Assembly: GCA_943333275.1 (NCBI GenBank)
Contig: CALQSQ010000026.1
Coordinates: 1 to 57,382, forward strand
Length of the DNA stretch: 57,382 bases
Origin: Akkermansia muciniphila
GTDB taxonomy: Bacteria; Verrucomicrobiota; Verrucomicrobiia; Verrucomicrobiales; V1-33
Reading direction: 5' to 3'
A program made the position numbers and the translations under genes. The notes under the pieces are model-generated. The model saw only the letters and a program-made list of their open reading frames with translations. It was not told the origin of the DNA and did no database searches. Positions 15,879-26,612 of this stretch are shown here, piece by piece (the first letter of the stretch is position 1; the number at the start of each line of letters is the position of its first letter).

Positions 15879-16280
15879 CTGAAACGTTTCCTCCAATTGC
15901 TCCTCGTTCTGTCCGGCTGCATCCACCTCTGTGGTGGCCCGCTGGGCACGTTGCAATGTGTAGCATGGATGAAAATGGTGGTCGCCTATTCCCAGACAGA
16001 AGGTGTGCAGGAGGGTCTGAAAAGGACGTTCGATGGTGAGCACCCGTGCGAAATGTGCCGGATGATTTCCCAGGCAAAAAAACAGCTCCCGCCAACCCCC
16101 GAGGCCCCCTCGCCCGATACCAAGATCGGCAAGGCAATGAATGATTTTGTTCTCATGGAGGACATCCGGCTGCCGATTAGGAACACGCAAATTGTAGTGA
16201 TCGGTATTCAGACCACCGATTTTCAAAGGCTCGAGGATCCGGACGGATCTCCGCCGGTTCCCCCTCCGCAGTTGGGTTAG
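15879..16280 (+). CDS. Secreted protein with HPCEMC motif, non-ATG start
   Basis: The frame is open from an in-frame stop at 15870-15872. The first possible start is a CTG at 15879, then a TTG at 15897; no ATG precedes the hydrophobic part. From the CTG the peptide is KRFLQLLLVLSGCIHLCGG, a good signal peptide, and totals 133 residues; from the TTG the charged end is lost. The mature part has an FDGEHPCEMCR segment (a CxxC pair next to a histidine) and a proline-rich tail. I know similar secreted small proteins near metal-efflux genes, but cannot name the family. It sits 194 bases before a His-rich outer-membrane protein on the same strand, so a role in metal handling is plausible. Confidence 0.55.
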   Translation: MKRFLQLLLVLSGCIHLCGGPLGTLQCVAWMKMVVAYSQTEGVQEGLKRTFDGEHPCEMCRMISQAKKQLPPTPEAPSPDTKIGKAMNDFVLMEDIRLPIRNTQIVVIGIQTTDFQRLEDPDGSPPVPPPQLG

Positions 16281-16396
16281 TGAACCCCAACGCCATGGAT
16301 GCAGGATTCCCAAAGCTGGGAGCCTTTGCGTCGCTGGTGCTTTTCGAAAGGGCCAGGCTCGTATCGGAAGCCACGGCTCCAAGCCATTCGTCCAGG

Positions 16397-16412
16397 GCAG
16401 CATGTGCTGCCA
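16397..16412. other. Small hairpin upstream of the His-rich protein
   Basis: GGCAGCA-TG-TGCTGCC is a perfect 7-base inverted repeat in the 194-base gap before the ATG at 16475. It could be a leader stem or an operator, but nothing else supports a function. Confidence 0.3.
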
Positions 16413-16474
16413 TTGGATTGGGCACCATCGCCCACCTGACAACCACTTATCCTATTTTACCCTATCCATTTACC

Positions 16475-17293
16475 ATGAATCAACTCTCCCTGTTTGCTCT
16501 CTCCCTCACCTGCCTCCAATGTTTGTCCCTGAGCAGTCGTGCCCACCACGGACGCGACTTCATTCTCGTGCAGGATTACAGCCAGCCACCCCCTGGCAGT
16601 GGAAATTTGACGACCGATTTTGAATGGTCCAGAACCGATGGTGAAAATGAATTCAGCTTCGAGCCCGGGGTGTTTTTCGCCCCGATCCCCCGGATTTCAC
16701 TCGGCCTGAGCACCACGTTTATCGATGAGAATAACGGATGGGAATACGCATCGGTTCTACCATTTGCGCACCTGCAATTGACACCCCCTGAATCAACCTT
16801 CCCGGTGAAAATTGCGCTCATGGCGGGATATCAATTTGCTTCGCAGGAGGAGGAAGCGGGAGAGGAACATGAGGAGGAGCATCATGAAGACGAGGGCGAG
16901 GATCACCACGATGAAGCCTCCCATGGAGAACCCCACCATCATGAACACGCCGGCCTCCACCGCCATCATGAGAATTTCTTCACCGCCCGATTGGTGCTGG
17001 AAACCTCCCTCTCCAAGGAGGATACGCTGGTGCTCAATCTCATCAATGTAACTCCGGAAAATGGCAAAGCAGTCTGGGGCTATGCCGCCGGGTATCGGCA
17101 CACGTTCAGCCACGCGGTCGGCATCGGGCTTGAGGGCATCGGCGATTTTGGAGATGCCAATGAGCACGAGTTGGTGCTGGGCGCCTACCTCTCGCCATCG
17201 CATTCCCTGACGTTCAAACTGGGCGTCGGTCACGGCCTGACTTCCAGCAGTCCGGATTTCTCCCTCCGTGCCGGGATGCTCTGGAGGTTCTAG
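16475..17293 (+). CDS. Outer-membrane beta-barrel-type protein with His/Glu-rich loop
   Basis: A 272-residue protein with a signal peptide (about 1-23, ending SSRAHHG). The remainder has alternating beta-strand patterns and ends in MLWRF; a C-terminal phenylalanine is typical of outer-membrane barrels. Residues about 124-166 are an insert dense in His, Glu and Asp (EEHHEDE, EDHHDEASH, GEPHHHEH), very likely a loop that binds Zn, Cu, Ni or Co. The ATG at 16475 is chosen over a GTG at 16280 because it begins the signal peptide. With the preceding CxxC protein it suggests a metal-sensing or metal-uptake pair. No cation RND or P-type exporter adjoins it, apart from the cbb3-linked CcoI on the other strand. 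Confidence 0.75.
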   Translation: MNQLSLFALSLTCLQCLSLSSRAHHGRDFILVQDYSQPPPGSGNLTTDFEWSRTDGENEFSFEPGVFFAPIPRISLGLSTTFIDENNGWEYASVLPFAHLQLTPPESTFPVKIALMAGYQFASQEEEAGEEHEEEHHEDEGEDHHDEASHGEPHHHEHAGLHRHHENFFTARLVLETSLSKEDTLVLNLINVTPENGKAVWGYAAGYRHTFSHAVGIGLEGIGDFGDANEHELVLGAYLSPSHSLTFKLGVGHGLTSSSPDFSLRAGMLWRF

Positions 17294-17299
17294 TTTCCG

Positions 17300-18223
17300 T
17301 TAGGACTGGCGGATTCGGCTCTGTTTTTGCAGATGATGATGCGCGAGCACCCGTTTTCGGAAATCCGTGGGACTCTCTCCCGCGTATTTCTGAAAGCTGC
17401 GGTTGAACTGCGAAAGCGAGCCGAATCCGACGTCCAACGCGACCTCACTCACGCGCACGTAGCGGCTGGTGAGCCGACGCTTGGCCTGAAGGATGCGCTC
17501 GCGGTTGTGAAATTCCGTCAGGGTCGTGCCCGTGGCGGATTTGAAAACGGAGCAAAGATGGTGGGCACTCATGCCCGCGAGGCGCGAGGCCTCAAGGAGG
17601 GAGAATGGCTGGTCGAATGTTTTGCGCAAATGCAGGCAAACCCGCTGGATGGGCTCGGGAACCGTCGGATTCTGGACGACTGGCTGGCGCTCGAGTTCGC
17701 AGGACAGTTGCATGGCAAAGAGCACCAGCAGATCAACAATGGCGTTGTAATGTTCATCGGAAACCACTTTGCCCGCGAAATAGGATTTTTTCAAATCATC
17801 CAAATCCGTCTCACGAAACTGGGGGTCCTCCCGGAGGATGGCGACCGCGGTGGCGAAATTCTCCTCGGTGGGAACGCTTGAAAAGACCTGCCCGGTCCGG
17901 AGATGGGCCACCAGAGTTTTCCCCAGCCAGATGGGGACGGCGGTTTCCCGCAGGTTGGCGAAACATTTTACGGTCAGCGATTCCACGGCTTCGGTCGCCC
18001 GGAGGCCGGTGTGGGCTTTTTCACAGGCCTCGCAGGATTGTCCCTGTCCATTAACAGTGAGGCAAAACGGATTGCTGGAGAGACACGACTGCGCATTGTC
18101 CGCCCCCGCCAGCCACAGGGAGAGGCCGGTGGCCTTGCGAAAGGCCCGGCCATAGCGCTCAAAGGCTGCGCTTTGCAGAAGCTTGCTGAGAACTGGATTG
18201 GGAAGGGGCTCGGGGGGATGCAT
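17300..18223 (-). CDS. AraC-family regulator with PocR sensory domain
   Basis: A 307-residue transcription factor. The N-terminal part (about 30-165) is a PocR-type ligand-binding domain. Its cysteine set is recognisable: SSNPFCLTVN, QSCEACEKAH and LTVKCFANLRE. The C-terminal AraC domain (about 205-300) has two helix-turn-helix units, with SAHHLCSVFKSATGTTLTEF and the family signature ending in FGSLSQFNRSFQKYAGESPTDFRKR. The ATG at 18223 is chosen over a TTG 19 codons upstream that would overlap ccoI. It lies 31 bases after the ccoI stop on the same strand, so it may be read from the cbb3 operon. PocR domains elsewhere sense small organic ligands; the ligand here is unknown. Confidence 0.9.
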   Translation of the reverse strand: MHPPEPLPNPVLSKLLQSAAFERYGRAFRKATGLSLWLAGADNAQSCLSSNPFCLTVNGQGQSCEACEKAHTGLRATEAVESLTVKCFANLRETAVPIWLGKTLVAHLRTGQVFSSVPTEENFATAVAILREDPQFRETDLDDLKKSYFAGKVVSDEHYNAIVDLLVLFAMQLSCELERQPVVQNPTVPEPIQRVCLHLRKTFDQPFSLLEASRLAGMSAHHLCSVFKSATGTTLTEFHNRERILQAKRRLTSRYVRVSEVALDVGFGSLSQFNRSFQKYAGESPTDFRKRVLAHHHLQKQSRIRQS

Positions 18224-18254
18224 GGATGGGAGATCGCTATCTCTCCCGGCAGAT

Positions 18255-20660
18255 TTATCCACTACTTTGTCCAAATGCAATTTCCAGATTCTCCGGGCTC
18301 CGGGAATCTCGGGTTCCAGCCACCGGCAATTTTGCAGGAGGACGCATCGTTAAACTGACGATCGCCAGGGTCACGACGGAACTCAGGGGCATCAGAATGG
18401 CTGCTAGCAGCGGATTCATATGCCCCCCGAGGGCCAACACCACGACGGCAATATTGTAGGCCAGCGCGAAACTCCACGCCCTCAGGACGGCCCGGCGTCG
18501 GCGACCGGCCACTTCCAGAAGCAATCGCAGGGGTCGCAGGCTGCGGCTCAGAAAATAAAAATCCGCGTGCTCGGCGAGCAACGTGCGCTCAACAGCCAGG
18601 GTCCCTGCACAAAGCGCATTCTGTGCGGCCAGACTGTCGTTGGCGCCATCACCGACAAAAAGCGCGTCAGATCCATTCGCGTCCATCCACGCCCCCTTGT
18701 CGTCGGGTGTTTGCCGGGCCAGGGCCTGATTGGCCGGAATCTGCAGTCGCGCGGCCATCTGGGCGACTTTCTCCTGCCGATCTCCGCTGAGGAGAAAAAT
18801 TTCCAAACCCCGGCGACGCAATTTTTCCACCTCCGCCGGGGCATCGCCCCGCAATTGTTCTGAAAAGGAAAAGGCCGCGGTGACTTCCCCGTTGCGAGTG
18901 AGGATAACATCACCGGAATCTGTCGTGGTGGGCCGTCGCAACTCCCACGCCACTCCCACTGCATCCGTCAGACGCAATCCATATCCCGGGAGTTCCTCAA
19001 TGCAGGCATTTGGCGTAATGGCCAGCGATCCCTCTGCTGCCAACACTTCCCGCAGAGCACCCGAAATGGGATGGAGGCTCTGGCTGACCATGGTGGCCAG
19101 GGCGGAAATCGCAGCGGGGTCCAATTTTTCAAGAGCGGCGGAATTGATCAGACGCGGAGTTTCCAGAGTGAGTGTCCCGGTTTTATCGAACACGATTTTC
19201 TTCACCCTGAGCAAACGCCCCCAAAGATCCGAAGCCCTCACGAAAAGCCCCTGTTCCCTCAGCCGAGCAACCGCCAGCTCGTGGGCCATGGGAACGGCCA
19301 CACCGAGGGCGCACGGACAGGATACCACCAGCACGGAAACAAACACCTGCAGGGCTTCAGGCCAGTCAGCACCACGGAGGATCCACACGATTCCTCCAAC
19401 GGTGGCCGCGAATAAAATGATGCTCAAATAAATGCGCAGAGTCCGGTCCAGCCATCGTGCCGCGGGATCGTCTGTGGACGTGGACGCCTTGAGCAAACGG
19501 TGCAGCAGGGAATCTTTCCAAGCCTCGCGGGCGCGCAGGTGGACCGCACGCTGGGACAACTGAACCGCTCCCGCCGGAAGAATCGCGCCAGGGCCCCAGA
19601 TGATCGGTTCGGCCTCACCCGTGATCCACTCCAAACTGAGTGTCGCGGTGTCTTTCAGCAACTCGGAGGACACCGGAACCACGCCTCCGGCGGAAACCTG
19701 AAATGCCATGCCGGGTTCAAGTGACTCAACCGATTTCTTCACCCAAACCCCGGCTTCCATCACGCTGACTTGCTGCATGGAGGGATCGGCCCGCAGCAAT
19801 CGGTGACGGTTCCGTGAGACGGAGGTTTCCTGAAGTCGACGTCCCAGCAGCATGAGGAAGATAAAGACCGCTACAAAATCAAAATAAAGCAGCCCCGGAG
19901 TTTTCATGAACCACCCGACAACCGATCCCACATAGGCCGCTACAATTCCAATCGCGATCGGGACATCCAGATGCAAGCGACGCAGCTTCAGCGCATTCCA
20001 GGCACGTTGGATAAAATACGCCCCGCCGGTGGCCAGACTCACTGTCGCGGAAAACGCTGCAATCATTTCAAAAATATTGGCCAGGGCAAAGTCCGCAGAC
20101 ATTCCCACATAGCGCGGAAGCGTGAAGGCCATGGCATTCATGGCCAGGCCGCCGCACAGGCCAAGTTTCAAGCCGGAGGCTTGGCTGGGATTCTCTCCAT
20201 GGGAGTAGGGTGCCAGACGATAACCAAACTGGGCCACCCGTTCCACAAATCCGGCCAGATCAAATTCACCCGCAATCCAACTCAGCGTCACCGTGCCACG
20301 GGTGGGATCAATGACTGCACGCCCAGCCCCCTGCTCGCGCTGAAAGGCCGCGTCCACAAGCCAGACACAACCGACACAGGAAACACCCTGCAGATCCATG
20401 GTTGCCTCCGACATGCTCCCTGCCTTGGCTTCGGCTTCCGACTGAACTCCCCTGGCCCAGGACGAATCCAATTTCACAAGCACCCCATTCCCAACAGGCA
20501 TGATGGCATCGCTCCCCTTGAGATCGTAAAATTTCCCCATGCCACTCGTTCCGATCAACTGGTGGACGAAATTGCATCCGGCACAGCAGAAGTTTTCCTC
20601 GCGGGAGGTGGGAGCAAAAGGGGTACCGCAATGCTGGCATGCTTTGAGTGACTCATTCAT
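18255..20660 (-). CDS. ccoI: Copper-translocating P-type ATPase CcoI
   Basis: CcoI exports copper toward cbb3 oxidase assembly. The 801-residue product starts with a Cys-rich zinc-ribbon-like part (ACQHCGTPF, then FCCAGC) and a heavy-metal domain with CVGC at 95-98. The membrane core has the CPC motif in VSCPCALGVAVP, the phosphorylation motif FDKTGTLT and the hinge GDGANDSLAAQNA. The ATG at 20660 begins MNESLKACQHCG; a frame extending to 20699 adds 13 residues that overlap the upstream gene. It overlaps the end of the SafE-type gene by 8 bases. It is the last oxidase-assembly gene of the operon. Confidence 0.95.
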   Translation of the reverse strand: MNESLKACQHCGTPFAPTSREENFCCAGCNFVHQLIGTSGMGKFYDLKGSDAIMPVGNGVLVKLDSSWARGVQSEAEAKAGSMSEATMDLQGVSCVGCVWLVDAAFQREQGAGRAVIDPTRGTVTLSWIAGEFDLAGFVERVAQFGYRLAPYSHGENPSQASGLKLGLCGGLAMNAMAFTLPRYVGMSADFALANIFEMIAAFSATVSLATGGAYFIQRAWNALKLRRLHLDVPIAIGIVAAYVGSVVGWFMKTPGLLYFDFVAVFIFLMLLGRRLQETSVSRNRHRLLRADPSMQQVSVMEAGVWVKKSVESLEPGMAFQVSAGGVVPVSSELLKDTATLSLEWITGEAEPIIWGPGAILPAGAVQLSQRAVHLRAREAWKDSLLHRLLKASTSTDDPAARWLDRTLRIYLSIILFAATVGGIVWILRGADWPEALQVFVSVLVVSCPCALGVAVPMAHELAVARLREQGLFVRASDLWGRLLRVKKIVFDKTGTLTLETPRLINSAALEKLDPAAISALATMVSQSLHPISGALREVLAAEGSLAITPNACIEELPGYGLRLTDAVGVAWELRRPTTTDSGDVILTRNGEVTAAFSFSEQLRGDAPAEVEKLRRRGLEIFLLSGDRQEKVAQMAARLQIPANQALARQTPDDKGAWMDANGSDALFVGDGANDSLAAQNALCAGTLAVERTLLAEHADFYFLSRSLRPLRLLLEVAGRRRRAVLRAWSFALAYNIAVVVLALGGHMNPLLAAILMPLSSVVTLAIVSLTMRPPAKLPVAGTRDSRSPENLEIAFGQSSG

Positions 20661-21339
20661 GATGGGCGGAAAGGGAGGATTCACACATCGGGCACGCACC
20701 TTCCGGAAGGCTGGTCGGCATCACCGTATCGCGCAGTCGCCAGATCATCATCAGGGCCGCCAGCAAGGCCAACGAACGCTGAAAGAGCATCATTTTACCT
20801 GGCCCCAGACGCAGGCTCAGCCGACCCAGGGAGGCCTGGGCAATCCAGAGCAACGGGATGGTCCCCAGGGTAAACGCCAGCGCAAATTCGCCACCCCGCC
20901 ATGCCGATCCCGATACGAGACAAGCGGCGAGCACGAGATACAGCGGCCCGCACGGCAGCAGCGGGGTCATGAGTCCGAGCACGAATCCCTTGGTCCGCCC
21001 ATGGCGCAGCATCCAGCGCGCATGCCAGCGGCGCGCGAACAGGGGCTTGGGAATGCGGGGTTTCCAACCAATGGCAATACTGACAAGCACAAGGACGAGC
21101 ATCCACGGCAAAATGACCAAGGGTGATCGCAGCAGCGACTTCAGCGGCACCGCCCCCATGGCACCGCAGGCAACGCCCAATGCCGTGTAGGCCAGCAGTC
21201 TGCCGCCGTGATATCCAGCGGACGGTTTTGGTAACGCCGCACAGAGCCATGGTCCGCACATCCCCGCACAATGCAGACTGGTGAGCATTCCAACAAGAAA
21301 GGCCCCGGCGACTGTATTGATGACAGGATCAGCAGGCAT
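20653..21339 (-). CDS. SafE/TauE-type membrane protein of the cbb3 operon
   Basis: A 228-residue membrane protein of the sulfite exporter TauE/SafE-like family (the DsbD-like type often called CcoH2/SenC-neighbour). The first helix ends in SLHCAGMCGPWL and a later one has PLLPCGPLYLVLA. These are conserved Cys/His/Pro motifs that may carry copper or electrons. Six helices are likely. The C-terminal tail has CPMC and ends in HHE. The ATG at 21339 is used; an upstream extension is not hydrophobic. It lies 14 bases after the small Cys-rich protein and overlaps ccoI. Copper delivery to the oxidase is the best guess. Confidence 0.85.
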   Translation of the reverse strand: MPADPVINTVAGAFLVGMLTSLHCAGMCGPWLCAALPKPSAGYHGGRLLAYTALGVACGAMGAVPLKSLLRSPLVILPWMLVLVLVSIAIGWKPRIPKPLFARRWHARWMLRHGRTKGFVLGLMTPLLPCGPLYLVLAACLVSGSAWRGGEFALAFTLGTIPLLWIAQASLGRLSLRLGPGKMMLFQRSLALLAALMMIWRLRDTVMPTSLPEGACPMCESSLSAHHE

Positions 21340-21353
21340 CGATGTTTGGTTTC

Positions 21354-21638
21354 CTACCGATGAAGTTGCAAAGGAACGCTGGCAGGCTGGTATTTCACGG
21401 CCACGATCATGAAGCACGTCCAAAGGGTCAGGAGCACGGCGAAAGCCACCCAGAACCAGATCCACGGTCGCTGGGCCAGCCAGGAATCATGATGCGCCAG
21501 GCCGGCGGCACGGCTGCCTGAAGGGCTGGAGTCTTCCCGGTGGATCGGGCTGCAGCCCTCTCCGCGACCACACCCGCAACAGGCAGACGTGTCGCAGGTC
21601 CGACGTATCTTGATAATTTTTGATGGTTCTTGGTTCAT
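21354..21638 (-). CDS. Small Cys-rich single-pass membrane protein in cbb3 operon
   Basis: A 94-residue protein whose N-terminal half holds Cys15, Cys20, Cys21, Cys23 and Cys29, in TCDTSACCGCGRGEGC. One transmembrane helix follows (about 59-82). It occupies the place where FixH/CcoH usually stands (between ccoG and ccoI) but is shorter and has no sequence likeness that I can see. The cysteine cluster could bind a metal or an iron-sulfur cluster on the cytosolic side. It overlaps the ccoG stop by 4 bases (ATGA), so it is translated with the operon. I do not recognise the family. Confidence 0.75.
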   Translation of the reverse strand: MNQEPSKIIKIRRTCDTSACCGCGRGEGCSPIHREDSSPSGSRAAGLAHHDSWLAQRPWIWFWVAFAVLLTLWTCFMIVAVKYQPASVPLQLHR

Positions 21639-23056
21639 GGTGTTTTTTTGTTGATGTCCTCGGTTAACAGCCGGGGGTTGGGGCCGGTAAATTCAAATTC
21701 AATGACCTGGGTGTCCTGCATCGCCTCATTGATCACACTGATCTGCATGGATTGCTTGCCGGCATAGACGGCGCGGGGAATTTCGATCATCACGACCTGC
21801 TGCTGCTCGCTTTGCGGTGCCACTTTAAGACTCCCGGACAGACCACCCAGCAGGGTGCCTTCCGGTGCCTTTTCCAGAGTGATGCGATACTCCTGCTCCG
21901 TCTGCTGCTTGTTGATGATGCGCAGCTGAAATTGGTTTCGCACTCCAGCCTCGCCCACGTAATACGGAGCTCCGGTCATGCGCGTCAGCGTCGCCTGGAA
22001 GCCATGCAACCGCCGCATGGTCAGCCCCAGCGCCAGCACTCCGACTGCCATGAGCACGGTATAGGCCACAATCCTCGGGCGGATCCACCGGGTCTTTTTT
22101 CCCTGTAGTCCCTGCATGGAATCATACCTGACCAGACCCGTGGGCCGGTCGAGTTTTGTCATGATTTCGTTGCAGGCATCGATGCAGGCGGAACAGCCAA
22201 TGCATTCCAATTGCAGCCCATTGCGAATATCGATCCCCGTGGGGCAGACCTGGACACAGCGCTGGCAGTTGATGCAATCACCCGCACCGGGACTCCCGGC
22301 TTTGCCACGGGGTTCGCCGCGGCCCTTGTCATATCCAACCGTGAGAGTGTGGTCATCGGTCAGCGCCGATTGAATGCGCCCATACGGACAAAGGACAATG
22401 CAGAACTGCTCACGAAACCAGGCGAAGCAAAAGAACAGCACCACCGTCAGGAACATGACTACGCTGAACGCCAACCAATGCTCCTGCGGATTGTGCATCA
22501 TCATTTTCCAGAGCTTTGGCAGGGAAACAAAATAGGCCAGGAAGAAGTGGGCGATGACGAATGAAGCCAGGAAGAATGTCAATAATTTGAGCCCGCGACG
22601 CAGGATTTTCGCAGAATTCCAGGGGGCGATGTCGATACGACGACGACTGGCGGCATCTCCTTCGATCCAGCGCTCCAACCGGCGCACGACGTGCTCCAGA
22701 AAGACGGTGTAGGGACAGGCCCAGCCACACCAGAGACGCCCAAACAAGGCCGTGAGGTAGAAAAGTGCAAAGCCCACACCACTCACCACGAAGAAAGCCA
22801 GCCAGAGGTCCTGGGCCAGAAACGTGAGCCCGAACAAGTGGAACCTACGATTCTCCACATCCAGGAACACTGCCGGATTGCCATTGATGGGAATCCAAGG
22901 GAGCAAAATATAAACTGCGATCAGGCACAGGGCAAAAAGCCGGCGGGACACAGTGAATCTCCCCTGAACATCCGCAGGATGCAGTATGTAATGCGATCCG
23001 TCCGTATTGATCGTGGTGACACTATCAATCGTCGGACGCTTGAGGGTCGGCTTCAT
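21635..23056 (-). CDS. ccoG: cbb3 oxidase accessory ferredoxin CcoG
   Basis: CcoG (FixG) is a membrane-bound protein with two [4Fe-4S] clusters that reduces Cu(II) for oxidase assembly. The 473-residue product has several membrane helices in the first 200 residues, including a heme/Cys region WCGWACPYTVFLEH. The ferredoxin part shows CINCQRCVQVCPTGIDIR and LECIGCSACIDACNE, followed by another helix and a C-terminal Ig-like domain. The length and domain order are standard. The ATG at 23056 is one base after the ccoP stop codon. It lies between ccoP and the small Cys-rich gene. Confidence 0.96.
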   Translation of the reverse strand: MKPTLKRPTIDSVTTINTDGSHYILHPADVQGRFTVSRRLFALCLIAVYILLPWIPINGNPAVFLDVENRRFHLFGLTFLAQDLWLAFFVVSGVGFALFYLTALFGRLWCGWACPYTVFLEHVVRRLERWIEGDAASRRRIDIAPWNSAKILRRGLKLLTFFLASFVIAHFFLAYFVSLPKLWKMMMHNPQEHWLAFSVVMFLTVVLFFCFAWFREQFCIVLCPYGRIQSALTDDHTLTVGYDKGRGEPRGKAGSPGAGDCINCQRCVQVCPTGIDIRNGLQLECIGCSACIDACNEIMTKLDRPTGLVRYDSMQGLQGKKTRWIRPRIVAYTVLMAVGVLALGLTMRRLHGFQATLTRMTGAPYYVGEAGVRNQFQLRIINKQQTEQEYRITLEKAPEGTLLGGLSGSLKVAPQSEQQQVVMIEIPRAVYAGKQSMQISVINEAMQDTQVIEFEFTGPNPRLLTEDINKKTP

Positions 23057-23057
23057 T

Positions 23058-23693
23058 TTATTGGGCGATATCCCCGTCGCCGCGTTGATGGGTGCTCAGA
23101 ATATAGGCAACCACCTCCGCCACCTTAACGCCCCCAAATTGCGGCTCCCAGGCGATCATGCCTTTGGATGCGTCAGGCGACCCCTTTGAGACAACCTTGA
23201 AAATATCCATGGGCTTGGCTCCGTATTGCCATTCCTTGTCATTCAGTGGCAACCCTGGCAGTTTGACGCCTCCTGGCATGGTGGCACTCATGTCCTTGGC
23301 ATGACAGGCCGCGCAGATCGTGTCGAAAGTCATCTGACCACGGGCGATCAGTTCCTTGTCCTGACTCATGGCCCAGAACCTGGAATCATCCAGCGTGTTG
23401 AGAATTTTGAGCATATTGTCAGCCTGCTGTTTCTTCACGGCCGCCACCTCCGTGTCCACCCGCTGATGGTCGGTGGTGGCCATGTTCAATGGACGGCTGA
23501 GCTGGAACTCCCAGATCCAGGAAATGAAGGTCCAAATGATGGCAATATACAGCGTCCACAACCACCAATTGGGCAGGCGTTGGTCGTATTCCTGAATGCC
23601 ATCGAAGATATGCGGTCGGAGCACCGGCCCCTCCATTTCAGACTTCGTTGACGGATGCGCGTTGGGCTGGCCTTGGTTGGCTTCAGTGGACAT
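23058..23693 (-). CDS. ccoP: cbb3 oxidase subunit CcoP, single heme c
   Basis: A 211-residue membrane cytochrome c. The N-terminal part has the FixP segment HIFDGIQEYDQRLPNWW and one helix (about 43-60). The heme site is CAACH at 127-131, and the distal ligand region includes PGLPLNDKEWQYG and the closing VAEVVAYILS. Canonical CcoP has two heme domains; only one CxxCH is present here. I use the ATG at 23693, which overlaps the ccoQ end by 11 bases; a frame to 23735 adds 14 residues from inside ccoQ. It passes electrons to CcoO. Confidence 0.93.
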   Translation of the reverse strand: MSTEANQGQPNAHPSTKSEMEGPVLRPHIFDGIQEYDQRLPNWWLWTLYIAIIWTFISWIWEFQLSRPLNMATTDHQRVDTEVAAVKKQQADNMLKILNTLDDSRFWAMSQDKELIARGQMTFDTICAACHAKDMSATMPGGVKLPGLPLNDKEWQYGAKPMDIFKVVSKGSPDASKGMIAWEPQFGGVKVAEVVAYILSTHQRGDGDIAQ

Positions 23694-23886
23694 GATCAGG
23701 GGTGGTTGGTGGTTTCCTCTCGGGATCGTTTTCATCCTCCAGTGGCAGGTGCGAAAGGCGTTGAACCTCGCTGGGTTTCATTCGCAGGGCCCGGATGAAA
23801 AAGATGATAAAGACAGCCAGAGTCAGCAGCAGTCCGGCCAGCGGAATCCAGCCATCCCAGGTGTCAAAATTCAGGCGTTTGAACAT
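23683..23886 (-). CDS. ccoQ: Small CcoQ-like subunit
   Basis: A 67-residue protein with one helix (about 13-35, GWIPLAGLLLTLAVFIIFF) and a charged tail rich in Pro, Glu and Arg. Its position between ccoNO and ccoP and its size match CcoQ/FixQ. It overlaps the ccoP start by 11 bases and is separated from ccoNO by 13 bases. Sequence conservation in this family is low, so position and topology carry the call. Confidence 0.8.
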   Translation of the reverse strand: MFKRLNFDTWDGWIPLAGLLLTLAVFIIFFIRALRMKPSEVQRLSHLPLEDENDPERKPPTTPDHVH

Positions 23887-23899
23887 GGTGGCAGGACGG

Positions 23900-26222
<2,323 letters not shown>

Positions 26223-26248
<26 letters not shown>

Positions 26249-26423
26249 GAGGTGGAGATATCGGTCGTCGTGGGTGATTCCCGGCCGATTCCTCCTGCAA
26301 CGGAAGCAACGACTCCTGTTCCCAAGCACCTGCATCGCGCCTCATGGCGGAGCGAATGAACGCAACCGTGAACCATGCGGCAAGGCAGAGACTGAGAAAA
26401 ACAGTGAGGTACAGGACTTCCAT
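26223..26423 (-). CDS. ccoS: cbb3 oxidase assembly protein CcoS
   Basis: A 66-residue protein beginning MEVLYLTVFLSLCLAAWFTV, one helix followed by a charged tail (QESLLPLQEES). This fits CcoS, a maturation factor needed for cofactor insertion. It is the first gene of the oxidase operon and overlaps ccoNO by 26 bases. In most operons ccoS follows ccoI, so the order is shifted here. About 127 bases separate its ATG from the thioredoxin gene's terminator. I could not find a convincing FNR box (TTGAT-N4-ATCAA) in that gap. Confidence 0.85.
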
Positions 26424-26550
26424 AGTTGTCGTTCCAGAGTGGCCGGGAAACCAGGTTGGGATGACCCCGCCATCCTACATTTTCTGATTTTGGATGCTGC
26501 GCATCGATTCAGAAATTCCGCGCAAATTCTCTGAACTATCCCCCTCTGGG

Positions 26551-26586
26551 CCAAAAAATGGCGTGCGACTCGGGAAGTCGCACGCC
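26551..26586 (-). terminator. Rho-independent terminator of the thioredoxin gene
   Basis: GGCGTGCGACT and AGTCGCACGCC (26560-26570, 26576-26586) form an 11-base-pair perfect stem with a 5-base loop. On the minus strand it is followed by ATTTTTT. It lies 26 bases past the stop codon of the thioredoxin gene at 26613 and separates it from the cbb3 operon. Confidence 0.9.
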
Positions 26587-26612
26587 TCGGTTGATTAGCT
26601 TGATCGGGAACC

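Noticed and set aside
26424..26550. Search for an FNR box upstream of ccoS
   Set aside because: TTGAT and ATCAA half sites at the right spacing were not found. The nearby TTGATTAGCTTGATC lies on the far side of the terminator and belongs to the thioredoxin 3' region.
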